Source: Streptomyces sp. R44
GTDB taxonomy: Bacteria > Actinomycetota > Actinomycetes > Streptomycetales > Streptomycetaceae
Assembly: GCF_041053105.1 (NCBI RefSeq)
Contig: NZ_CP163444.1
Location: 1 to 64,000 of the forward strand
Direction: 5' to 3'
Length of the DNA stretch: 64,000 nt
The notes beneath the pieces are model-generated. The model worked only from the letters and a program-made list of their open reading frames with translations. It made no database searches and was not told the DNA's origin. Of the stretch, positions 8,650 through 16,257 are shown one piece after another. Both the position numbers and the translations under genes were made by a program. Position 1 is the first letter of the stretch, and the number at the start of each line of letters is the position of its first letter.

Positions 8650-8978
8650 TCGTAGAGGGCGCGAACCTGGCCGGCGCGGTTCTGGACACAGGTCGTGCCG
8701 TCGACGACGGTGGTGGCGGGGCAGTCCTCAGCGAGCCCGAGGAGGGCCTGGCGCTCGTTCTCGTCGACGGCCAGGTCCCAGCCGAGCTCGGTGCCGACCC
8801 AGATCGCGGCGTAGGTGCAGTGGGCCTTGCACCTGTTGGCGGCCGCGGTGACTGCGATCAGAGTATCGGGGCTGTCCTGGTCGTTCGCGTACGCTACCGG
8901 CCACGCCGGGCCCCACCACGTCTGCTCCGAGTCGTGCACCTCCGCGAAAGGCCGAAGTGGTCCACAGGGCAGCGACAT
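8650..8978 (-). pseudogene. HNH endonuclease (DUF1524-like), C-terminal fragment
   Basis: The minus-strand peptide contains WPVAYANDQDSPDTLIAVTA, AANRCKAHCTYAAIWVGTEL, GWDLAVDENERQALLGLAED and CPATTV. It resembles the C-terminal part of secreted Streptomyces HNH nucleases: the AANR.K motif, then a CTYA.WV.TK block and a Cys that may pair with the earlier one. The N-terminal signal peptide and catalytic His are missing. The expected stretch between AANR.K and HCTY is also shortened. I regard it as a remnant. The frame runs on to 8409 as low-complexity sequence. Confidence 0.5.
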
Positions 8979-9207
8979 CTGGTGCGGTGTATCGCAAGGC
9001 GGCGGAGCGTCCTCATAGCGACACTTTGGGAACGGTTCGGCTCAGGGTCACCCCAGACCCTCTGGGCCTGGGACCGACTGCTGGACTGCGGCGGGCCGCA
9101 TCCCGGGACATCCCGGGGACCTTCAGGTCCTCGCCGGGACGGCGGGGCGTGCAAGGCTTCTCTCGGCCGGGGACGCAATCCCGCCACCACAAGAGCCAGG
9201 GGGAAAC

Positions 9208-9681
9208 ATGTCCATCAGCATGCGCCGCGCCACGGCGAAAGCACTGGTCGCCGCGGCCATGGCCGCCGTCGCCGTGACCGGAACAGCAGGCAGTGCCTCG
9301 GCCGCGCACACGTACCCGGACAAGCTCGTGAAGGGCGAGTACCTCGGATTCGGCGAGTTCATCCAGCGCCCGACGTACTCGGGGGACGGCTACTTCCGGC
9401 TGATCATGCAGTCCGACGGCAACCTGGTGCTCTACTACCTCAAGAACTCGGGGGCCGTGAAGGTCTGCTGGGCGTCGAACACACAGAACGCCGGGGGCAG
9501 TTACGTCACCTACCAGCAGGACGGCAACTTCGTCATGTACCCCCAGTGGAGCACCCGCGCCGTGTGGCACAGCAACACGTACCTCGGCGCGGGCACTACG
9601 GTCGACATCAACAAGTTCGGCGTCCTGTACGTCGGCACGACGCAGATCAGCTCCCAAGCCGCCTGCACGTCAAACTTCTAG
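9208..9681 (+). CDS. Secreted B-lectin (mannose-binding) domain protein
   Basis: 157 residues. A signal peptide ([20 protein letters not shown]...; cleavage near GSASAAHT) is followed by one bulb-type lectin domain. Two QxDGNxVxY-type sugar-binding motifs are intact ([10 protein letters not shown] and [10 protein letters not shown]) and the third is degenerate (INKFGVLYV). Two Cys residues (VCWAS and AACTS) may form the fold's disulfide. It is likely exported and may bind mannose-type glycans on cell surfaces or polysaccharides. A purine-rich AGGGGGAAAC ribosome site precedes the ATG. It is convergent with a transposase fragment. Confidence 0.85.
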   Translation: MSISMRRATAKALVAAAMAAVAVTGTAGSASAAHTYPDKLVKGEYLGFGEFIQRPTYSGDGYFRLIMQSDGNLVLYYLKNSGAVKVCWASNTQNAGGSYVTYQQDGNFVMYPQWSTRAVWHSNTYLGAGTTVDINKFGVLYVGTTQISSQAACTSNF

Positions 9682-9684
9682 TCC

Positions 9685-9748
9685 GTTGGGATCACGGCGA
9701 GGGCGAGTGATGCCGGCGACTCTCTGATGGCACCCTGATGCGATGCGA
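9685..9748. repeat. 64-bp element, copy 1 (partner near 47.97 kb)
   Basis: This stretch contains GGATCACGGCG.GGGCGAGTGATG and GGCACCCTG.TGCGATGCGA in the same order and spacing as bases 47939-48002, about three quarters identical. Here it adjoins the broken end of an IS5 transposase; there it precedes a DUF1871-like gene. It may be an IS end or a mobile intergenic element. Confidence 0.5.
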
Positions 9749-9756
9749 GGGGCGGG

Positions 9757-10335
9757 TTCCCCGAGGGGCGGGCGTCTGATCGGTGTGGTCACCCGGGGGC
9801 CGGCGCCGATGTAGGCGCGGTCGGCGAGGATCGGAACACCCTGGCGTTCGCAGATCCGGATGATGCGGTGGGTGCGGGCCGCGGTCAGGTCGTGGGTGCG
9901 GCCGGGTAGCGCGGGCGAGATCCACAGCAGCTTTCCCGCGGGATCGGTCACGACCTGCACGTTCACTCCGTGCCGACGGTGCTTCTGGGAGAAGTCGGCC
10001 CGGCTGTCACCGACGCGGTCACACTCGGCGAGGGTCCCGTCGAGCAGGACGTGATCGGGATCGGTCTCGCGCAGGACACGCAGGAGGCCGGGCGCCCTTC
10101 GGGACAGGTGCTCGACGACGGCCGTGACGTAGGCGTGGGCGATGCCGACGGATATGCCGAAGCCGGCAGCGATCTGTGCGAGCGTGTCGTGCCGGCGGAG
10201 GTACACCAGGCCGACGAGGGCACGCTGGTGGGGCGGGAGTTTGCAGCGGCGGTCACCCTCACGGGTGACGATGAGCATCGATACCCACTCGACCAGGGTG
10301 TGCGGCAGGTCGAGTGGGGCAGGATAGGGGACCAA
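9757..10335 (-). pseudogene. IS5-family (DDE_Tnp_4) transposase lacking its C-terminus
   Basis: The minus-strand frame encodes the HTH and first two DDE blocks of an IS5-type transposase: [55 protein letters not shown] (first Asp), [32 protein letters not shown] and [11 protein letters not shown] (second Asp). The frame is open to 9670. After PPLGE, family homology stops and is replaced by the 64-bp repeated element. The missing C-terminal type of sequence (TQRTVNRALAAARAPVERGM) occurs in the small derivative at 13.4 kb. Confidence 0.8.
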
Positions 10336-10360
10336 CGAGGCCTTCGGTCGTAGCGGTTGA

Positions 10361-10564
10361 GACGTCAGACATCTCGAACCACTGCCCGAAGCCCTCGCCT
10401 GCTATCCGCAGTTGGCCGCCACCCGATCGGTGACCACTCTGAAAATCCTTATTGAGGCAGTCCTCACCTTCGACCCGTACGGAGCCTGGCAAGCAAGGTT
10501 TCCAGGGCTCAGGTTCCCGTGGAGACCGGAGGATGCCTTGCTTCGCCACGTCGACGACGAGTAA
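10361..10564 (+). pseudogene. Unrecognised coding remnant of about 65 residues
   Basis: An open frame without a start codon reads LAATRSVTTLKILIEAVLTF, DPYGAWQARFPGLRFPW, RPEDALLRHVDDE and stop. It has protein-like composition and locally low GC (the stretch encoding KILIEA), unlike surrounding DNA. It sits between the truncated IS5 transposase and the PQQ gene. I do not recognise the family. It is probably the tail of a disrupted gene. Confidence 0.35.
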
Positions 10565-10633
10565 GGCCCGCGTCTCGGCACACCCAGCTCAACCCGAACG
10601 AGCAGATAACGGGATTGACGGCAGAGATGGGTG

Positions 10634-11104
10634 TCAGCGTGCCTTGAGTGCGATGAGTGTGCTCTTGCCTGACTTCTCGCCGGCGCAGACGAAGGCAACC
10701 TCTTCGGATACGACTGGTGCCGAGTGCCAGAAGCCACCGTCGAGCGTCGCCGTCCATAGTTGTCGGCCGGAGGAGGGGTCTACCGCGTGCAGGACACTGG
10801 GACCTCCGTTCCCGCTGCTGAAGTAGACGGCCTTGTCGGAGGGGACCATCGTGGAGCGTACGGCGCGGTCGGTGCGGAGCTTCCACCGCTGCTGACCGGA
10901 CCTGGCGTCGACCGCGTAGAGCGTGCTGCCGTAACTGCTTCCGTCGGATACGGCGGTGTAGATGGTTCCGGCATGCTCGGACAGCGACTTGCTCAGCCCG
11001 TCGCTGCCCACGGGGAACTTCGTCTGCGGTGTGCCGGTGGCCGCGTCCAAGAAGTGCAGCCCGTCCGTGGCATGGGCGTACACCAACCCGCCTGCGACAA
11101 CTAG
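10634..11104 (-). pseudogene. PQQ-like beta-propeller protein, C-terminal part cut off by an IS
   Basis: The fragment reads LVVAGGLVYAHATDGLHFLD, AATGTPQTKFPV, TIYTAVSDGSSYGSTLYAVD, VYFSSGNGGPSVLHAVD and VAFVCAGEKSGKSTLIALKA. This is a series of PQQ/BamB-type blades with the A(V/L)DA.tG motif. Removing the IS (11105-12160) joins it in frame to the N-terminal part at the codon CTA, so one gene was split by insertion. The end of the propeller is intact up to a TGA stop. Confidence 0.85.
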
Positions 11105-12160
11105 GGCCTGTGTGACGTTGTGATCAGTTGCTGGGTTCTGTCCTCTCCGTGGGGTGGAACCCGGTAGGACATTGGTCGTGACGCGCAGGCAACTCACCGA
11201 TGCCCAGTGGAAGTTCATCGAGCCCTACCTGCCGATCGGCAGGTTCGGCCCGTACCCGGAACGACTGCGGGAACAGTTGGAAGGGGTGATCTGGCGGTTC
11301 CGGTCCAGCGCACAGTGGCGCGAGATGCCCTCCGAGTTCGGCCCGTGGGCCACCGTCTACGGGCGCTTCAGGGTCTGGCGGGACGCCGGCGTCTTCTCCA
11401 CTCTGCTCGAAGGCCTGATCGCCGAGGCGGCCCGCGCGGGAAGAACGGACTTGTCGCTGGTCAGCGTGGACTCCACCACGACGCCGCCGGGATGCGTATC
11501 GGCAAGGACCTCATGGAGGCCCTGGAAGAGGCTGCACGCGAGCAGGAGGAGGCCCGGCAAAAGGGGGCGGTCCGGAGGAACAGAACGGACACGCCGAGCG
11601 TCGACGCGTCCGACGCCGACGCAAGCTTCGCCTCAAGGAAGCCCTGCTCGGCAGATCCCGGGGCGGGTTGACCAGCAAGGTCCATCTCGCCGCGGACCGC
11701 AAATGCCGTCCGCTCGCGTTCGTCCTGACCGCCGGGCAGGCCGCTGACAGCCCGCAGTTCATCCCCGTGCTGGGCAGGGTGCGGGTCCGTCTGCCCGTCG
11801 GCCGCCCCCGCACCAGGCCCGGCGCGGTCGCCGCGGACAAGGCCTACTCATCCCGCGGCAACCGCGCCTACCTGCGCAAACGCAACATCAAGGCGGTCAT
11901 CCCGGAGAAGAAGGACCAGGCCGCCAACCGGAAGAAGAAGGGCGCGAGGGGTGGCCGACCCGTCGGCCACGATGCCGATCTCTACAAGGAGCGGAACACC
12001 GTCGAGCGGCTGATCAACAAGCTGAAGGCCTGGCGCGGGATCGCCACCCGCTACGACAAATCACCCGAGAGCTACCTCGCAGGCCTCCACCTCCGCGCCG
12101 CGATGATCTGGATCGACGACCTCCTGAAGACCGCCAACTGATCACAACGTCACACAGGCC
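11105..12160 (+). mobile_element. IS427-group (IS5 family) insertion sequence
   Basis: The 1056-bp element is bounded by perfect 26-bp terminal inverted repeats (11105-11130 and 12135-12160, each starting GGCCTGTGTGACG inward). It is flanked by the palindromic target CTAG on both sides (11101-11104 and 12161-12164), consistent with TA/CTAG-type target duplication in the IS427 group. It carries one transposase region on the plus strand and interrupts the PQQ propeller gene on the minus strand. Perfect repeats and clean target copies indicate a recent insertion. Confidence 0.92.
11178..12141 (+). pseudogene. IS427-group transposase, two frame changes
   Basis: Frame 1 gives the N-terminal DUF4096-like region (RRQLTDAQWKFIEPYLPIGR; FRSSAQWREMPSEFG) and the first Asp (SVDST). 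Frame 2 gives HHDAAGMRIGKDLMEALEEA. Frame 3 gives LTSKVHLAADRKCRPLAFVL, the second Asp (AVAADKAYSSRGNRAYL) and the Glu block (YKERNTVERLINKLKAWRGI). Both changes are of the -1 type. The second lies close to AAAAGGGGG (11559-11567), a plausible programmed slip site used by two-frame IS427 elements. The first looks like a small deletion after SVDST, which would inactivate the enzyme. Confidence 0.75.
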
Positions 12161-13292
12161 CTAGCGGCGGGACGGGTGAGTCGGTGGACGTCTGGAATAC
12201 CCATCGTTGTTGGCGTGTCGCAATGTCGACCGCATAGACGGATCCGCTGACGACTCGGAAGTACACGGTGCCCTCGGAGACCACAGGTGCCTGGACCGAC
12301 TCGTCGACGGGGAACCTCCACCGTACCTGCCCTGTCGCGGCATCGAACGCAAACAAGAAGTCCTCGCGCAGACCGTCGCGCATAGTGAAGCTGCCCGCAT
12401 ACGCGGTTCCGCTGCCGACCGTGAGCCCGGTGAAGGAGAAGCCCGGGGCGGGCACGTTCCAGAGGGTCCGGCCTGATCCGGCATCGAGCGCGTACAAACG
12501 ACCGTCGAGGCCAAGCTGGGAGTCGCTCGACCGTACGTACACGGCGCCGTCCGAAACCACTGGAGTGGAAAGACTGATTCCATCGAGGCCGGTGCTCCAG
12601 ACCATCTGCCCAGTTGTGGCATTCACCGCGCGCAGATGCGAGCGGTCCACATACTGAACGCTGTCGCTGGCGATGTACACGACCCCGTCGGCGAAGGCCA
12701 GCTGCGCATCCCCTGCTTCGAAGGGGAACGCCCAGAGCCGCTGGCCCACAGTAGTCCCGGAACCTCCAGCGCTGCCGACTGTGGCTGATGGAGCCCCCGT
12801 CCCACCCGGGACGGTACCGCCGAGTGCGCCCCCGGACGAGAGAACGCGCACCCCGCCGTACGCCAGCAGCGCCAGGAGCGAGAGGACCAGGGCTCCGGCC
12901 AAGACCAGGACCAGTCGACCGGAGCGGGTGTTGTTCACCGTGATAGGACCGAGCGAGATCTGACTGCGGGAAATCGTGCTCCCTGCGATCAAAACACTGC
13001 CAGTATTCTGCGACCGGGAGTTACTGAGATGAATCTGCAGCTGCTGACGCAAGTCGGGATCAGCATCGATCTCCGCCTGCAGAGCTTCCACTGCGGCCTG
13101 TCGCGCACCAGGATCCTCAGGCGCTGCGACCAGACCGGCTAACGCCCCCCGGCCGCGCTCCGTGGAGGACAAACGGCTGCGCACCAGATCGGCCACCAGT
13201 CCCGCGACCCCAGCACCCACAGCTCCCGCCGCACTGCTCACGGCCGTGCCGACCATTCCGACCGCCAAGCGTGCAAGATCCGCTGATTCCAT
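12161..13292 (-). pseudogene. PQQ-like beta-propeller membrane protein, N-terminal part
   Basis: The start at 13292 has a GGGGGAG ribosome site. The N-terminus is helical and Gly/Ala-rich (ESADLARLAVGMVGTAVSSA). It is followed by a DPDLRQQLQIHL stretch, a beta segment (SVLIAGSTISRSQISLGPIT), one membrane helix (VLVLAGALVLSLLALLAYGG, about residue 135) and then external PQQ-type blades (VYIASDSVQYVD, LRAVNATTGQMVWS, LYALDAGSGRTLWNVPA, AFDAATGQVRWRFP). The repeated VN/LD/FDA.TG..W motifs define the propeller. The reading frame enters the IS and stops after GPV. With the IS removed the protein would be about 530 residues. Likely role: extracytoplasmic sensing or scaffolding; no enzymatic residues are seen. 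Confidence 0.85.
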
Positions 13293-13397
13293 CGCTCCCC
13301 CATCCCGGTGCGGCCATGTGCACGCCATGCTGGCATGTTGCATCAACCCATGCAGGACAGACGAGCGCGCCATCCGTGGCCTGTGCCGGATTAAGGA

Positions 13398-13612
13398 CCA
13401 CCAGGCCTTGAACTCACCCTCACCCAGCGCACCGTCAACCGGGCCCTGGCCGCCGCGAGGGCACCGGTCGAACGCGGCATGGCACGGCTGCAGTCCTGGC
13501 AGATCTGCCGCAGATCCCGCATCAGCCCCAACCGCATGACCGTCATCACCAAAGCTGTACTCACCCTGGAGAGACAACGCTGAACACGCTCACTCACCCC
13601 AAGGCCTGGTGG
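13398..13612 (+). mobile_element. 215-bp internally deleted IS5 derivative (MITE-like)
   Basis: Perfect 13-bp inverted repeats CCACCAGGCCTTG (13398-13410) and CAAGGCCTGGTGG (13600-13612) bound a segment that encodes only the C-terminus of an IS5 transposase: ELTLTQRTVNRALAAARAPV, ERGMARLQSWQICRRSRISP, NRMTVITKAVLTLERQR and stop (13407-13583). The left repeat leads straight into this C-terminal coding, so most of the transposase has been lost while both ends remain. Such derivatives can be moved in trans by a full copy. Confidence 0.65.
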
Positions 13613-13613
13613 C

Positions 13614-13934
13614 TCAGCCATCCTCGAATGGTTCGTCACTCCACCTGAACCAAGCACGATCGTCACTGATGTGCAGAAGAAACTCCGCGACCGGACTTGA
13701 CGGGGCCACGAGCGACAAGGTGTCCGCGATCCGGTCGTAGGCGTCGTCGAACTGCTCGTACTCCTCCGCCTCCAGACGACCCAGCGATTCGTCGAACCAC
13801 GGCTTCATCTCTATGAACGTCGGCGTCGGAACGAAGCGACCGTTCAGCCAGGGAAAGTCGGCCTCGTCGATGACGATCTCGCCGAACAGTTGCTCCTGCC
13901 GCATCAGTCGCCAGACTTCGCCCTCGAAACCCAT
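13614..13934 (-). CDS. Hypothetical acidic protein, 106 residues
   Basis: The product MGFEGEVWRLMRQEQLFGEI... is soluble and acidic (many Asp/Glu and Trp) and ends DDRAWFRWSDEPFEDG. I do not recognise a family. Its size and composition would fit a small immunity or regulatory protein, but nothing proves it. The start has a GGAG/GGCGGG purine stretch upstream. Its stop codon is two bases from the right end of the small IS derivative, so the 3' end may have been altered by that insertion. Confidence 0.55.
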   Translation of the reverse strand: MGFEGEVWRLMRQEQLFGEIVIDEADFPWLNGRFVPTPTFIEMKPWFDESLGRLEAEEYEQFDDAYDRIADTLSLVAPSSPVAEFLLHISDDRAWFRWSDEPFEDG

Positions 13935-14045
13935 CCCGCCAGCTCTCCATCCGTGTCCGGGTGTCGCCGGGCAGCGTCTCCCGCGGCAAGGACGACGAGG
14001 CAGGAGCGCCGTCGTTGAATGGACTCCGCCGAAAAGGCCTGCCGC

Positions 14046-14442
14046 GACCCGCGGACGGGCGCACCTGGGCAGGGGCCGCTCTACAACGGATCGATCTTCC
14101 ATCGCGTGATCGACGGCTTCATGATCCAGGGTGGCGACCCTCAGGGAGACGGGCATGGCGGCCCGGGCTACGAGTTCAAGGACGAATTCCACCCCGCGCT
14201 GAAGCTCGACCGGCCCTATCTGGCTCGCCATGGCCAATGCCGGCCCGGGCACCAACGGCTCGCAGTTCTTCTTCACAGTCGGGCCGACGCCGCACCTCGA
14301 CAACCGGCACACGATCTTCGGCGAGGTGGTGCAGGGCCAAGACGTCGTCGACGCCATCGCCAAGAGCCCTACCGGCAGGGGCGACCGCCCCCTCACGGAC
14401 GTCACCGTCCAGTCCGTCACCATCGACCGACGACAGTCCTGA
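14046..14442 (+). pseudogene. Cyclophilin-type peptidyl-prolyl isomerase, broken
   Basis: Frame 1 reads [41 protein letters not shown] shift then gives [40 protein letters not shown] and [10 protein letters not shown], with a normal C-terminal stop. These are the active-site blocks of bacterial cyclophilins (FHRV with the catalytic Arg, NGSQFF, HTIFG). The first 40-50 residues are absent and the frame breaks near 14225. It is a remnant of a short cytosolic PpiB-like gene. Confidence 0.85.
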
Positions 14443-14577
14443 GTCCATCTCCCTGAGCGCAGTGGCTTTCCACATGGCCAACGAATGCGCTCAGCCGAGA
14501 GTGGAAAGCCACCACCTGCTCGCAAACTGCGACGGCCGGGAAGAACCGCTGCAGCCGTGGGCCGAGTGCTGCTCGGC

Positions 14578-14785
14578 AGGACCATCCCCGCGAGAGCAGG
14601 GAACAGAACCCCTTCTCCTCGCGCGTCGCCTCGGTCTTGCGAACATCCCCCGCGCGAGAAGCGGACGCCGGTCGAGCCGCTGAGCTCGCCGGCCTTGGGA
14701 CCATCCCCACGCAAGCAGGGAACACAGACCTGGCACGCGGTGGCGGCGGGGGCGGTGGGACCATCCCCGCGCAAGCAGCGAGCAG
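14578..14785 (+). CRISPR. Decayed CRISPR array, four repeats
   Basis: Units 14578-14606, 14639-14667, 14697-14725 and 14757-14785 follow the pattern GGACCATCCCCgCG...AGCAGGGAACAG. Start-to-start distances are 61, 58 and 60 bp, so the spacers are 30-32 bp. The outer units are the best preserved and the second is the most decayed. The orientation equals that of all other repeats in the window. It lies between the cyclophilin fragment and the exonuclease gene. Confidence 0.8.
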
Positions 14786-14906
14786 GGCCGACCACCGACC
14801 CAGCAAGGTGTTCGGCGGGGGAGCACAACGCCGGCCTTCGTCTCCATGGACACGGCGGCCTACAGGGCCCGGAGGGCGGACGGCTAGCTGCTGGGGACGG
14901 ACTTCC

Positions 14907-15509
14907 TTACGACGGTGTCGACGACAAGCTCAACCCCCAGGCCGTCCAGGCCCCGCGCTCTACAAGGTCCAGGACGAGGGCGGCGATGTTCCACGCGTCG
15001 TCCTCGCCCCGGTGGTGGCGGCCCTCCAGCGGCAGCCCCGCGAGCTGCAGGGCACGTGCCATGCCGGGCCGCTTACGCAGGCCGTACGCCTCGGTGAACA
15101 CGGCCTTGGCGTTGGTGTGCCCCTGCTCGGCCGGCCGCCCGAACGGATAGGGCGCGCGGGCCGCCCGGCACTGCCTTTCGAACTGTTTGCGGTCGTAGTC
15201 TCCCCAGCTCGCCCAGGGGCGGCTGCGCGCGTCATGGACGTCGGCAAGTATGCGGCACGCCTCGACGAAGCCAACGCCGCCGACGACCTCGGCCGGGGTG
15301 AGCCCGGTCAGCTCGGTGCAAAAACCGCTCACCTCCGAGCGCTCGGGCCGCACGAGGATCCGGTGCCGTCCCTCGCGCCGTCGGGCCGTCAGATCCACGA
15401 CGGTGAGCCCGATCTCGATAATCTCGCTCACCGCGCCGGGTGGCGGCTGCCCCTCCCAGCAGGTGGCCTCGACGTCAATGACGTTCAAAAGGGCGGATCC
15501 GTGTTCCAT
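14907..15509 (-). CDS. DEDDh 3'-5' exonuclease (ERI-1/KapD-like)
   Basis: The 200-residue protein has the RNase T/DnaQ-like exonuclease motifs in order: NVIDVEATCW (first Asp and Glu, about residues 10-16), SWGDYDRKQFERQC (middle acidic motif) and HHRGEDDAWNIAAL (last His and Asp). The layout matches short ERI-1-type 3'-5' exoribonucleases or exodeoxyribonucleases. The start at 15509 is chosen because homology begins there; upstream sequence is unrelated. It lies between two CRISPR remnants (14785 and 15666), which makes a link with array processing or spacer trimming tempting but unproven. Confidence 0.85.
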   Translation of the reverse strand: MEHGSALLNVIDVEATCWEGQPPPGAVSEIIEIGLTVVDLTARRREGRHRILVRPERSEVSGFCTELTGLTPAEVVGGVGFVEACRILADVHDARSRPWASWGDYDRKQFERQCRAARAPYPFGRPAEQGHTNAKAVFTEAYGLRKRPGMARALQLAGLPLEGRHHRGEDDAWNIAALVLDLVERGAWTAWGLSLSSTPS

Positions 15510-15622
15510 GGCGGCACAGTAGGGATGAGCAGCGGAGCGGGTCACCCGGTTTTCCGCCCGCCGGGCGGCCTCGGGCACGGCGAACGCCCGGACGCAGGAC
15601 GCAATGCGGCGTCCGCGCCGAG

Positions 15623-15650
15623 CAGCTGGGCAGCTGGGCAGCTGGGCAGC
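15623..15650. repeat. 8-bp tandem repeat CAGCTGGG, 3.5 copies
   Basis: Direct copies at 15623, 15631 and 15639 plus a partial CAGC. It lies just left of the isolated CRISPR repeat, where a spacer and further repeats would be expected, so it may be replication-slippage damage of the array. Confidence 0.8.
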
Positions 15651-15665
15651 GCACGGTCACAGCAC

Positions 15666-15694
15666 GGGACCATCCCCGCGCATGCGGGGAGCAG
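15666..15694 (+). CRISPR. Single well-preserved CRISPR repeat
   Basis: This unit (GGGACCATCCCCGCG followed by CATGCGGGGAGCAG) appears closest to the ancestral repeat: its inner CCCCGCGCATGCGGGG is a perfect palindrome, as in type I-E repeats that form the crRNA hairpin. It is followed on the right by the leader-like flank. No second repeat is recognisable 61 bp to the left. Confidence 0.75.
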
Positions 15695-15764
15695 ACTCAG
15701 TGACCTGCAGTTCTATCCCATGAGCAACACCATCTGAGCCACTCTCACCGAAACCGACAAACCA
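15695..15764 (-). promoter_or_regulatory. CRISPR leader-like sequence, copy 2
   Basis: Homologous to 5179-5248 over about 70 bp, beginning immediately after the repeat. It is AT-richer than the surrounding DNA. In crRNA orientation (minus strand) it precedes the repeat, where a leader with promoter and IHF-like or adaptation signals would be. Confidence 0.55.
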
Positions 15765-15931
15765 CCCATGGCAAGGCTCGGCACGCGGGCCGACAGCGGC
15801 AGCGCCGGAGCAGCAGGCCCTGCCAGACGGCAGCAGACAGGCCGGCGCACGGGCAGCGGCAAGCAGTGGGCCCTTCGCCGGGGCGGACCGACCGGCACGC
15901 AGCCCGGGTGCTGGCTTTGTTCGCGGGAAGT

Positions 15932-16069
15932 GGTTCTGGCGCAACTTCTGTGATGCCGGGCCGAGCCTTTCCCGAGGCCGGAGCACGCCGGGAACCTATC
16001 GGTCAGCGGTAGGCCCTGAGAAAGAAACAAGCCCGGTCCGCGCAGCTCCACAGAAGTTGTGCCAGAACC
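15932..16069. mobile_element. Possible 138-bp MITE or IS relic
   Basis: Inverted arms at 15932-15952 and 16049-16069 (GGTTCTGGCGCAACTTCTGTG inward from each side) match at 20 of 21 bases. The interior is non-coding. The arm sequence and compact size suggest a miniature inverted-repeat element or the two ends of a deleted IS. The rest of 15765-16257 shows no gene. Confidence 0.45.
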
Positions 16070-16257
16070 CGTTCTCGTGGACAAAGCCACCCCGGGATCT
16101 CCGCCGCGCTGTGGCTGTGCCATCGCGGTCTCGGTTTGGGGCAGTGCGGGGTGTGCGGCCGGGCCCCAACCGACCAGGCACTTAGCGCAGTTGGCTTCTT
16201 CACCGTAGGGTCTGCCCCCGAGGGGGAACCCCTCGCTCGGCAGGGGAAGGGGGAACC

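Noticed and set aside
9757..13583. 3.6-kb inversion joining the two IS5 transposase halves
   Set aside because: Geometry fits, but the C-terminal half has its own left inverted repeat, so an internally deleted element explains it better; kept as an alternative in the findings.
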